DNA of 64,000 bases from Elmis aenea (Eukaryota; Arthropoda; Insecta; Coleoptera; Elmidae), in contig OX393577.1 in NCBI GenBank assembly GCA_947652605.1, positions 55,452,108-55,516,107 of the forward strand. Reading direction: 5' to 3'. Below, piece by piece: positions 1 to 14,700 of this stretch (position 1 is its first letter; the number at the start of each line of letters is the position of its first letter). Under the pieces are notes generated by a model. The model was not told where the DNA came from and ran no database searches. It was given only the letters and a program-made list of their open reading frames with translations. A program made the translations under genes and the position numbers.

Positions 1-809
1 AATTATTTGAAAAATTAAAAATTTAGAATTTTTTTCCGTAAATGGCTTTTTAAATTTTACTACATTATAGTTTATTTTTCTTCGTTAAATGCTTTTTTCA
101 CCTCTCTTTAATTTCTGCAGAAAAGGTTAAGAATTTCTTTAAATTTAAATTTTTTGTTAACCCTTTAACTGGCAAATTAATTTATCATAGTTTTCATTAA
201 AAAATGACATTTATTTAAAAGGGCGTCTCTTTTAAACCGTTAGGGGTATCTAAGTTCTGTTTGTTGCAAAAACTTTGTTAATATTTAGTTACAATTTCGT
301 CTCGATATAGTAGTGACCTAATTATTAAAATAAAAAAAATTTTCGCATGTGACATTTTACGCTGCACGCGCTTTCCAAAATGTACGAGGTCGCGCTTTAA
401 ACTTATTTTACAGAGTTATAAAATCTCGTGAAGAACAATTGTTTCACACAGTGCGATTTAGACACTCAAGATACGAAAATAAATAAGAAAGTTATTAAGT
501 TTTACGCATTAAAAAAAATAAAAAAAGCATATTTTTCAAATTTCATAAAATTACGTTTTTCTTTATTTTGGCAACACTGCACTACTTTTGAGCATCTAAA
601 ATTCGGATCCGGAGGATTATTCTGCTATAGTCTCTCAAACATTATTCTATCACTCCTCTCCCCTAGGGGACGCTCGCCCGCCCATACGCGATTTCATACA
701 ATGCGTAACATATTAACAACGTTATACGGGAGTCTACTGTAGTTTAAAAGTGTGTTGTATTTGTCTGGTAAAGAGATAATAATTAGATTTGATTTTTTTT
801 AAATTTTAG
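1..809 (+). other. Intron or upstream flank of the GPR107-like gene
   Basis: No exon is recognisable here. The first GPR107-like exon begins right after a TTTTAG acceptor at 804-809, so this stretch is most simply an intron whose upstream exons lie outside the window. The sequence is AT-rich, with a short more GC-rich patch near 655-700. A 104-codon open frame at 428-742 shows no family resemblance and was not accepted. Confidence 0.6.
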
Positions 810-4043
<3,234 letters not shown>

Positions 4044-4262
4044 CATTGTTAGGTTGTGAGTGTGTTTTGCGTTTGTATGTGAGGGAGCGCGTGCATAGTT
4101 TTAAGTGTATTTGTCGTTGTATATATACTTGTTTTCTTATCTGTACCTCAAGATTATAGTATTCCATATGTTGTTTAGTTCGTTGCATATGGAAACGCTT
4201 ATAATATATGGTAATGATATGCTAATTTTTATTATATTCTCACCCAACTGTGTACACCATAT

Positions 4263-4297
4263 AATAAATAAATAAGTAATAAATTAGCTTATTTATT
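4263..4297. promoter_or_regulatory. Polyadenylation signals of two convergent genes
   Basis: AATAAA occurs at 4263-4268 on the plus strand, 220 bp after the GPR107-like stop. On the minus strand AATAAA reads at 4442-4447, 36 bp after the GTDC1 stop, and again at 4292-4297. If the distal minus-strand signal is used, the two mRNAs overlap tail to tail. Confidence 0.55.
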
Positions 4298-4482
4298 TCA
4301 CTTTTTCTCAACATCTTATTGTTACCCCTCGCCGATAAAAAATGTTGTCGAGTCAGTGTGCCGGAGCAGTTTGTGATATTTAAAAAAAATTGTGTGAAAA
4401 TTTGTGATAGGTACTAAAAATGTCGTAAGTGTTGAAAAATATTTATTTAAGTAGATGAACAATACATGTTAATATACAAATT

Positions 4483-6459
4483 CTATGTACTATTTAAAAG
4501 ATTGGCATAGAAAGGTAATAATGTTTTAGCAGAGTATTTATCAAAATCAATTTTAACACTTTGGCGAAGTTCAATAAGTTCCGACAGATTTAAACAATAT
4601 TGTTTCAGTCTTGAATAAAGGTCATCCAAAGAATCATACAAACAAATTTGTGGATAAATTTCTGGATAGACCAGATTATTTGGTACTAAAGGAAAACATC
4701 CGCAATAAGCAGCTTCCAACCTGAAATTGAAGATAACATTTATTCAACAGTAGAGATTAAAATAATCTTAACTGTGAATACAGATCTAAGAAAATCCAAG
4801 AGCAACAGAATCAGTTAAAGGATTAAAAAGAATAAAAAAATTAGAGGCAATATCAAATTTAAAATAAATCTATTTGATATAAAATTAAACAAATTTTCAT
4901 TAAATACTTTTTTGCTTTTAGAAATGGTTTTTGTAAATGCAATATCAAATATTTTTTTATTGTGAAAAGCGTTTACTGCAGTAAAAAATTATAAGTATGC
5001 TATTTTTAATTTTTGATATTTGTAGTGATATATTGTTATATTTATAATTTTGTTTAATTTATTGTTCTGAAAGTTCACTCTAACTTTCATAAAGATAAAA
5101 AAGATGAGCATCTCCAACTAAACAGGAAAAATATCAGAAAACAAATGCCACAGTTTGATTGCTTACATCTGAATAATTTTCATTTCCGTTAATGTACCCT
5201 AAAAACAATAGTTTTGATTTTTTCTGCTTAGAAATAATTCAAGTGATTTTAATTTGAAAACAAAAAATTATTGGTCTCAAATATTTAACGGCAAGAAAGC
5301 CTTAAATCTGACATTTTAGTCACAAATTACTAGAAGCCAACAAAATAAATGAGGATTTTTGTAAGCAAACAAAATATGCGTTGTACAAAATAATCAAAAA
5401 TAGTTTTAAGACAAAACTTACATTGATACACCAAAAAATTCATGTTTAGCTGTTGAAACGGCAATATGAGAAGAACAAAGTATGTCGTAATATTCATTTT
5501 TACTCTCTATAAAACCACTGTGCAATATTTCATCTTTCAACTTTTCTGTTGCTTCAGCAAAAGTTGGTGGTACATCAACAAATGTTTGACCTAATATCGA
5601 TACAGAAAACTTTATATTTTCTTCTTTTAATCGAAACAAAACTGAAATAAATTCATCCGGTCCTTTGTCAAACTCCCATCGGTGGGCCCATACAATACGT
5701 AATATAGGCGAACTGTTATCGGGATTTTTTAATATTGCAGGAAAGTCCACAGGAAAATATATTACTTTACATTTCGGTTCAATTCTAACGTCAAGGTTTT
5801 TGGGTCTATAATCGGGGAGTAGTTTCAATATACTTTTTATATTTTTTAACATTGTCTCTTTGTTATAATTTGAATTAAACAGTACTACATCAGCTGCTAA
5901 ACTAAAATTTTAGAAGTAGGTTTCACAAATAAAAAATTATTGATATTTACCATGTTACTATCTGATTATATGCGAACTGGATATCACGCTCTTTTATTAC
6001 TCTGATGGGATATACAAGTTGATTTTCATGAAAATATACTATTTTTTTCAACTTCTGTAAATCAGGGCGCATCCCTAATAATTCAGCCAAGTTAATTACG
6101 GAACTACAAAATAGTATTCGCTCTGTCGTGACAATTGGAATTTTTTCAAATAAAATTAATGGACTACAACGTGCTCGCCAGTGCCACTTTTTTGCTGATA
6201 ACGTTATTAACTTACATTGATTTGTACCCAAAACTGCAAAAGAAGAATTTACTTTGTTTTTCTGGTACATTTAATGTTCATTACAGTGCACTAATGTATC
6301 TATTAATTGTTGATGTGAACCCCCATAAAAAGGTTCTACGAATATTATCTTTTTCTGTTCATTATTAAGTAACGTTATAGGAGTTTTATTGGGACTAATG
6401 TCGTCATCATGAATGGCAGCAGTCCATGCAGTTTTTGTATCAACTTTTAAACTTTCCAT
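4483..6459 (-). CDS. GTDC1: GTDC1 / tRNA-queuosine alpha-mannosyltransferase
   Basis: Four exons on the minus strand are 6459-6285, 6233-5951, 5901-5422 and 4720-4483 (391 residues). The first intron is only 51 bp. The N-terminal GTDC1-specific domain shows VEPFYGGSH (about residues 41-49), SAKKWHWRAR and LRPDL-like GMRPDLQKLKKIVYFHENQL. The C-terminal GT4-type glycosyltransferase domain shows IVWAHRWEFDKGPDEF and the retaining-enzyme EX7E motif, E307 to E315, inside HEFFGVSMLEAAYCGCFPL, then LVYPE. Human GTDC1 is known to mannosylate queuosine in cytosolic tRNA-Asp, and this protein should do the same. Compared with the human start it has about 37 extra N-terminal residues, and I saw no better ATG. 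The gene is divergent from ECHDC3 and convergent with the GPR107-like gene. Confidence 0.93.
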
Positions 6460-6864
6460 TGTTGACAAACTGTATTATAGGTTACATTATTATAATCCAT
6501 ACAATCCGAACAACATCCATACTTGCTGAATAATCCACCAATCAACGGATGTTTATAAGAATCGTTTAAACTCAATAAAATATAAAAAATTGTAAAATAA
6601 TCCTGATATGCACTCTTTATTAGTTCAAAATCATTTTCATATATGTTTTAAATCCTGAAATTTTGCGAAAGAATTGCATCATTGTAGTAACTCCTACTTT
6701 TCTTTTTGTTACGCCGCTGTGTAACTGGATTTTGAAAACCGCTTATCTTAAATATGTATATTTTGGTAGTAGACCGTGATATTTTGCCCAATTTTGTCCT
6801 TCGAGGCATTGACAGTTAATATTACAACGCGTAACAACAGTGTTTTTATTTTATCATTTAAATC
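6460..6864. promoter_or_regulatory. Divergent intergenic region, GTDC1 and ECHDC3
   Basis: The two start codons are 405 bp apart and face away from each other, so this stretch should hold both promoters and 5' UTRs. It is AT-rich, with no repeat and no convincing TATA box or initiator that I can point to. Confidence 0.5.
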
Positions 6865-9411
6865 ATGTTGAGGTTTACAAATAAAATATTTTACACAAAT
6901 TCAAAGGTAAATGTATTAATATATTAATACACAATCAGTATAGTTCCTTAATTTATTAAGTTTTTCAGTTAACATCTATTTATATTAGAAATGCATCGAG
7001 TTTTGGTTTAACCAAGGTAACTTTAAATAATGGAATTAAACAAATAAACATGAGTAACCCAAAAACAAGGCAGGTGTAATAAATATAAAACCATCTTCCA
7101 TTTTCATAACTTTGTTTCTCAACAGAAATGCGTTATCCATAAATATGATGGAAGAATTGATTAGTAATATTACTGCAGATCAAAACGATAGTAATTTACG
7201 AATTATTGTGCTTGGTGCCGAGGGATCAGTGTTTTCTGCCGGGCATAATCTTAAGGAATTAGTAAGTTAGTACACAGAACAGCAGTAGTCAGCTGTATTC
7301 TGTAACTTTGGAATTAACGGTAATTCAAGAAAATCCCACTGCGCACGTTCACAAATAAAATGTCCTTAACCCGTATTTGTTTAAAAGTTACCGCCATTTA
7401 ACTTTGTACACCCTTTCTTACATTAAAGAATTTATGGTCGTTTTTTTTAGTTTTGATACGCTTTGTTGCTATTTTTATATTACACAACGATTTTCTTATC
7501 TTATAGTTTGTTAATTAATTTTGTTTCAATGGTCAGAACTTTGGATGGGTATTTTTTAAATTGGGCTAGTGATGTGGTAAAGTAATTCTATTTTGTTTAG
7601 TTGATTGCATTTATTCATTGCACTATGTACGTTACAAACAAATACAATGTAATTTATATATTAAGCTGGACTAGTGAACTGTGAAATTAAAATTGGTGAA
7701 TCATACACAAAGATATGACAAAACTTAATTTTGATATAATTTTGTGCATCTCGCAAGTTACGTTTGCATATTTTTTAATTTTGCGTTTATCCTTTTCTTG
7801 GTTCCACCATAAATATGTGTTAGATGGGCCATCATTCTGCTGAAAGAATGTAAAAATACCAGTATACTGTCATGCGAATAATATACATTAGTTTACATGA
7901 GGCATTTATTTACTTGTTGAATGAACGCTATATAATATTACGGATTTAAAAATGTAACAAAATTAATATCAATTTGTAAAATAAAAGATTCACTGTACCA
8001 AAGCGCTATTTCGTCGCTTCGTTCCTAAATTTACTAATATCCAACACACTTAATTATTGTTAAGAATAGTTTCTTTTTTAATTCAACACAAATGCAACAC
8101 TCCAAAAATCAACTTAAAATATAAAATTTCACCCCCAATCACAAAATGTTATTGAGTAATCAAGTCGAAATGACAGGGTGTGTAGCCTTAAACGCGCCTG
8201 TCGAGCCAGTATTTATGTGAATTACGTTTAGCATTGATGGTTAGAGTTCATTCTTGGTACTCAGTGGAAACGGAATATCAATTACGCGAATGATGAACTC
8301 GCTAGCAACGTGTGGTACTTTCACTAGTGTTTAAAAGTTACAGAATAAGGGTGCTCTCGGGTTGGCGTTATGGATCTTAATCAGTAGTTCAAATAAATCA
8401 ACAATAAATAGTTCCAAAGTTCTCAAAATTTAAAATTCGCGTTACTAAATTTAAAAATAATTAATAACTTTGGATACGTATGTAAATAGTTTTCACAAAT
8501 ATAACAAATTATTGTATTCACTTTAATAAAATCAGGAAAATCCCTCTCTTTACAGTTTTTTATTAAATGAATGTGCCTAGTTCGTTTAGAATTGATTAAA
8601 ATATTTTTCGATACTGAAAAAGTACACTAAGTATAATTAAAAGTCATCTCTACACCGTAATGTTAGAACATTATAACATAACATATATTTAAATTTAAAA
8701 ATACCTATACTTAAGTTCTGTTTACGTTAAGAAAAAGTTGCCTAATATATTTTCCTTGTTGTTTCTCGACTTGCATAGTTATCAATTTTAGACTGTTGAA
8801 AATGGTCGAAAACAACACGAAAAAGTTTTTCAACTTGCTTCAAAGCTAATGTCGTCCATTATTGATTGTCCTGTACCAGTTATAGCGAGAGTGGATGGAC
8901 TTGCAGCAGCTGCTGGGTGTCAGTTAGTTGCACAATGTGATATTGCAATTTGTTCAGAAAAAAGTAGTTTTTCAACCCCAGGGTATGTCATTTCTTAAGC
9001 ATTTATAATGTTAATTAGCCTTTTTTTTGCAGAGCAAACTTTGGAATTTTTTGTTCTACACCAGGCGTAGCCATAGCACGATGTGTTCCAAAAATGAATG
9101 CTTTGCATATGTTATTTACAGGAATACCCATCAGCAGTTTTGACGCGAAAGCATGTGGTCTTGTTGCCAAAGTTTGTCCTAATGATACACTGAATCAAGA
9201 ACTGGAAGTAATATGTTCTGCTATAATATCAAAAAGTCGTACAGTAATTGAATTAGGTAAAAAATTTTATTACAAGCAAATTCGAGAAGATGTTAAAAAG
9301 GCATACCAGTTAGGTGAAGCACAAATGGTAGACAACATTAATTTAAGTGACGGACAAGAAGGAATTAGAAGTTTTATAGAAAAAAGGAGTCCAGTTTGGA
9401 GTGACAATTAA
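6865..9411 (+). CDS. ECHDC3: ECHDC3-like enoyl-CoA hydratase domain protein, mitochondrial
   Basis: Five exons are 6865-6906, 6969-7069, 7126-7261, 8792-8982 and 9033-9411 (282 residues; human about 300). The N-terminus MLRFTNKIFYTNSKL is basic, hydroxylated and without acids, as expected of a mitochondrial presequence. The crotonase fold is clear: NPKTRNALS, IIVLGAEGSVFSAGHNLKEL for the first oxyanion-hole loop, then DGLAAAAGCQLVAQCDIAI and STPGANFGIFCSTPGVAIAR for the second. The C-terminal helix has QAMVDNINLSDGQEGI, close to vertebrate ECHDC3. Catalytic acids of true hydratases are not obvious, so the reaction is unassigned; ECHDC3 has been linked to insulin and lipid metabolism. Intron 2 needs a GC-AG donor (GC at 7070-7071) to keep KTRNALS in frame; the GT three bases on shifts the frame. 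Intron 3 is 1.5 kb without a clear repeat. Confidence 0.93.
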
Positions 9412-9530
9412 ATTTAAATATTAAAAAAAATATATATTTTAGTATTCATTTTGTAGATAAAACTGGTCATGCTATCATTCATATTATTCAAAATTGATCT
9501 TTAATCATCTGTTTGATGAGAATAGATATA
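9412..9530 (+). other. ECHDC3 3' UTR start
   Basis: ATTAAA overlaps the stop codon at 9408-9413 and is followed by an A-rich run. A canonical AATAAA is not met until 10157-10162, beyond the foldback at 9531-10112. The true 3' end is therefore either very close or includes the whole hairpin. Confidence 0.4.
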
Positions 9531-10112
9531 TAGGGTGTTTCATAAATATTGCGAAAAAAATCAGGTGGTGTTCCTTATCATTTTGAGGTTAACGCGGCGA
9601 CAACGCTATAACGCCCGTCAATTCTAGCTAATATGAACACAAACAAACCATGGAAACCACCAAAATGAGTCGTTTTATATTGGAATGATGGTTCATGTTG
9701 ACTTGTTTTATTTTTTACTCAAAAACGGCAGGTTTTACGAGAACTAAAGAACAAAAAAAGTTTCTAAATAAATCGATAAAAAAAATAATAATCAAAATTT
9801 CAACCCACCAAAAAGTTTTGATAAAAAAACCAACATGGCTCGCACTTTTCAGCCCCCTGTGAAGGTGGAAGATGACTAAAAATATTACTATGGAAAACCT
9901 TTTAATAAGTATCAAACATCTACCAAATATCATTCTTCTACATTTATCCAAATTTGATAAATAAAATAAAAACCTAATTTTACGCTCCCCTTTAAGGGGG
10001 TGTAACTCAGAAAACAGATGTCTAAGGAAAAAAAAATATATGAAAGACCCCCCTTAATTTTCTATAAGGAATCACCACCTAAATTTTTTCGCAATATTTA
10101 TGAAACACCCTG
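9531..10112. repeat. Foldback element, TIR (C/T)AGGGTGTTTCATAAATA
   Basis: Inverted ends TAGGGTGTTTCATAAAT and ATTTATGAAACACCCTG are flanked by TA (9529-9530, 10113-10114). The same family, with internal AATATTGCG and AGGGG(T)-type modules, recurs at 15123-16337, 24344-25348 and 42532-43278. It may lie in the ECHDC3 3' UTR. Confidence 0.85.
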
Positions 10113-10267
10113 TATATTGTGATGGATCTGTTAAAGTTTATACTGTCTGCTTGTATAATAAAATAATATATTTCTATAAAACATATTGTGTCGTTATTTA
10201 TTTTTAAATCATGTATAGGAGTAAAACATAGGCTGACCATATTTTCTTGAGACAAAAACGGAACATT

Positions 10268-10949
10268 GGATTTATTTTTAATCCTTCATCAGGGTTATCA
10301 AAGTGAGAATATTAATTTGAAGTCGAACTACTTGGATCCCAGAGTAGAAATTCATTTAAATTTAAATTGTATTCTCAAAAGGGTTAAAATTTTTGACAGT
10401 ATATTATTGAAATTTTAAGTATATCATTAAAATGTTAAGTATATCATTGAAATTTTTACGTATCTTATTAAAATTCGTTTAAATTTAAAAGTTGCAAAGG
10501 CATTGACTTTCTAACTTTATAAGTGTGACATCACTTAATTTTATATTTTTATAGTTTTCGTACTTCTAATGTAAACCATCATCAACTTTATATAAAACCT
10601 GTAAAAGGTCATAGTTTACAAATAACGTTATGTTCTAAAATTAGTTAGTCAGTCAAATTTTAATACATATGTGAAATTGTGTTGTGTTTTTATTTTAATA
10701 TTGTGATACTGAATTTCGACGATATAAGTTGACTGGTTGTAGCAACTTTTAAATTTAAATGGATTTTAATAAGATACGTAAAAATTTCAATGATATACTT
10801 AAAATTTCAATAATATACAGTCAAAAATTTTAACTCTTTTGTGAATACAATTTAAATTTAAATGATTTTCTACTCTGGGATCCAAGTAGTTCAACTTCAA
10901 ATTAATATTCTCACTTTGATAACCCTGATTAAGGATTAAAAATAAATCC
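10268..10949. repeat. Foldback element of a different family
   Basis: A 682-bp near-perfect inverted repeat ends in GGATTTATTTTTAATCC on both sides. That end is itself a small inverted repeat (GGATT..AATCC). Arms of about 180-240 bp include CTACTTGGATCCCAGAGTAG. Unlike its neighbours it lacks the CAGGGTG end and clear TA flanks, so it belongs to another class that I cannot name. Confidence 0.75.
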
Positions 10950-11765
10950 GAAATATTGGTGATCAACAAAGAGTTTTCTTTATGCCCCACTGAAGCTTTC
11001 AGTAAGACCACTAAACCCATTAAAGTTATTTACCTTACAACTTATGGTCGTCATCTTTTCAATTCATTTACTGAGATATATAGCATATTCCATACCTTTT
11101 GGACACACTGTATATACTGTATAAACATATGTTTAGCTAACGCATCTCAAAACGTGGTAAAAATTTCTGTGCGCGCCTTGCATAAGTATGTGCAGATATT
11201 TATATATTGTATCCTTGCTACCTTCTATCATTGATTTTATTTTAAAAAAATAAAAGGTTTTCAACTTTTTATATAACTAGATGAATAAGAACACATAAAC
11301 TATATTAGTCCCTTTTGAAAAAACACTTTCAATATAGGTACATTAAAACAAACATATTTTTATGTAATTTTATGCAGCTTTTTCCACCATTTAATAAACA
11401 TATAAGGTTATTAAATATAATGGTCATAAAAAAAAAAATAGGCATATTCGAAGTGGCAATAATGGTTTTTGGGATATTTAGCTATTAGCTTTAATAAAAT
11501 CTTGCGTTGGTGATATTTTACAAAATAAATTTCTACCTTTTCACATCAGATTTTTAATAAATCCACCTGTCTGCTAGCCATAGGAATGTTTTTATGGGCT
11601 AAATCAACTTCAAGTGGTAACATCACTGCTAGATGTAATTCTTCATCAAAACTGTGGGGAAGTATTATGATTGTTATTAATAATTACCTAAGCTAACTCT
11701 CAGCAAAAAATAACCTTAGTAACGGTAACAGTGCCTAAAAACTGCCGAAAACAATTAATGTCAAA
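10950..11765. other. Intergenic, no recognisable feature
   Basis: AT-rich sequence upstream of the LRGUK start, containing the LRGUK promoter/5' UTR by position. An open frame at 10956-11234 has no domain and partly overlaps the repeat end. Confidence 0.5.
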
Positions 11766-14700
11766 ATGGAAGACAGCCCCAAAGGATTAGATTGGGAATC
11801 CAAAATAAATGTTTTTCCTTTTTTTGAAGAAGAAAACCAAAACTCAAAATCAATCAGTGACTTTGTTAATTTGGAAAAACCGTTGGAAAGTGGATCATCT
11901 TCTTCATATGAATTCGATAGTAGTGACACTGATGACACTGACGTTTCCTGGCCTGAGGTGGACATTCCAGGTAAACATTAATATCACCATAATAATTTTT
12001 TTAATATTTTTGGAAAACTATTCAAATTACATTGTTTCGAGCATATAATAAATGTTTACCAAGATATTTTTTTACTTTCAAGTAGGTGACAACGGTATTA
12101 GTTCTATTCCAATTTTCCATTGTTTTAAGATATAGCATATTTAACTTTTTACCAAAAATATCCATATTTGACACACATTGGGTGTAAAATTAATCGGATA
12201 AGATCTCGAATTTTAAATGTATACCGTGTGATAATAATCTACCATGTTAAATACTACATACTACTAGAGTGAAACTGACGGCCAGTTCCTAGCGGCCACT
12301 GTAGCTCGTCGATTCAGCCTTAGAATAAGCTCCGCCTACGTAGTTCTATACTCTTTCTGCTTCTTGGGAGCGATATCTCCGTCATTCTCGATTCGAAGCG
12401 GTCTACGATAATTAAACAAAATAAATTAAATACTTGCGCCATATGTTTTGTATAAGCAAAATTGTTTCAGAAATAGAATTCTCATGCTTATATTCATCTA
12501 CAATACAAATTACAAAGTTGCTAATAGATCATAAAATGTAAATTTTACGGAAACAGTTGACTTTAGACCCATATAACTTTTTACATTTTTCAAAGTAAAT
12601 TTTAAGAGAAATCCAAAAATGTAAAAATGTACTGGCTGTTCTATTTAAAATTTCAAAGTTTGAGTCTGTTTCCGGTTGAACCTGAAGTCGTATTGCAATA
12701 TTTTCATTGAATCCGAAAAATATAACGCTCAGTTACAAAATTTGATTGTTATATCTGGAATAGTATTTTAGATATTTGTCTGTTTCCATACTTTTGCGCA
12801 TCCCTGTATTTTGTAAATTTAGGTACTTGGGGTGCATTTGGTATAGAGGATCTACCATGGAATGAGACTATTAAACCTACAGTAAAATTTAAACAGTACA
12901 ATGCTCTTCAATTAAACGAAATTGAACAAGAAGGAATTTTGACTGATCGCATTATTGCCACTGGTTCGTCGTATTTGGATAGATGCCCAGAAACAGGAAA
13001 ATATGTATTGTGTAAATGCGCATTAACCAATAAGGTAAAAATTTAAGTATATTTTTAATAAAGATTCTTATACAATCTAGGAAACCAATAAAATTACGAT
13101 TTAACCAGTACAATAAAGTGTACAGGGTATACTATTTAATTCGGTTCACTATGAGGATCTCACTTTACATAAGAGACAGTTAATTTATTAAAATATTTAT
13201 GCCAAATTTACATTGATAATAGAACTTGTCAAAATTTTGGTTTAGTGAGTGTCTACACAATATACAGGGTGTCCCAGCCAAGACGAATTATTCGATAGCT
13301 CTGTTATTAACAATAATATTAAAAAAAGTTAAATATAAAAGTTGTTTGTAGCCATTTACTACATAACCTAAAATTTAATTATCTTTCAAAGTTGTTAAGC
13401 ATGTTTTATGTCTAAATGTAATATTTGTGAAGTTATTTCGTTTCTTATGATTATTTGCGAGTATTTTACCTAAAATATCGGTAGTAGCCTTTGAAAATTC
13501 AAAACAATTTGTATTAACTGTCAACCAGAACAGTTAATCGGCACAATTTAAACCAAAAATGTCTTTAAAGTTTTTTTCTACCTTTTCATTTAAGCGAGAT
13601 ATTTAACATTTTTAAAAAGTGACAAAAATGGTGTTGGCTATATTTCGAGTATTAAAAAATATATCAAAAATGTTAAATATCTCGCTTAAACGAAAAGATG
13701 GAAAAAAACTTAAAAAAAACCATGCAAAAAATGTCTTTAAAGTTTTTCTCTATCTTTTCATTTAAGCGAGATATTTAACATTTTTGAAAATTGCCAAAAA
13801 TCGGTTTTTGGCTATATTTCAAAAATTAAAAAAGTTAACAAAAATCTGTTAACGGCAATTAATTTTTCTCAATAAAAGAAATCGAGACTACGTACTTAGT
13901 TTTTTTCTATCTTTGATAATAACCGAGATAACCTGTATGGGCATGAAAATAGGCCACCCTGTACATTCGGCATAATTTGTAGTGATATCAAATGTTATGA
14001 AAAATGCATTGTTTACTTGACACATTTAATTTTTTGTTTCTACCAAGTAAACAACCCATTTTTAAACATTCGAATACTTATTGCCTCAAAAATGAAACTT
14101 TTACCAATCTTCATAGTGGTCCTAATCATACAGGGTGGTCCACTTTTTAGTAGCAGGACTTAAACAGTCGATAGAAAAACGTTTTAAAGAGAATATTCCA
14201 CATCAACATGGGTCCAAAAACGCTTCATTGTAAAGATACAGGGTGTTGAAATTTTCGAAAAAATAATGATAATGTTTAATCGTTTCTCAACCAGTAGACA
14301 TATTTAAACCAAATTTGGTATACAGCACCACCTTACAGGTTACCACAATCGGTGCAACCACTGGCGGAGTTGTGGGGGTTCAGTTTTAATAAATTTGATA
14401 AAAAACTAGTACGGCCCTGTTCAAAATCAAACTTAAACTTGTTTTTGGGTAGAACATTTTATTCTAAATAAAAAGTTACTCTTGAGTTTTTGGGTAGAGA
14501 ATTTTATTCTAAACAAAAAGTTATTTTTCTTGATATCTGCCACCGTTTGGCGCGGAATTTGATTTATTTTACTATTCTCGGGAAAAATTTGCTCCCAAGT
14601 TCGATCGGTGGTAGATACCAAGAAAAGTCAGGAGACATTTTTTGTTTAAAATAAAATGTTCTACACAAAAACAAGTTTATGTTTAATTTTGAACAGGGCC

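Noticed and set aside
428..742. 104-codon open frame before the GPR107-like exons
   Set aside because: No hydrophobic or conserved pattern, no fit to the GPR107 lumenal domain, and no splice link to 810.
10956..11234. 92-codon open frame
   Set aside because: Begins at a repeat edge, low complexity, no recognisable family or splice partner.
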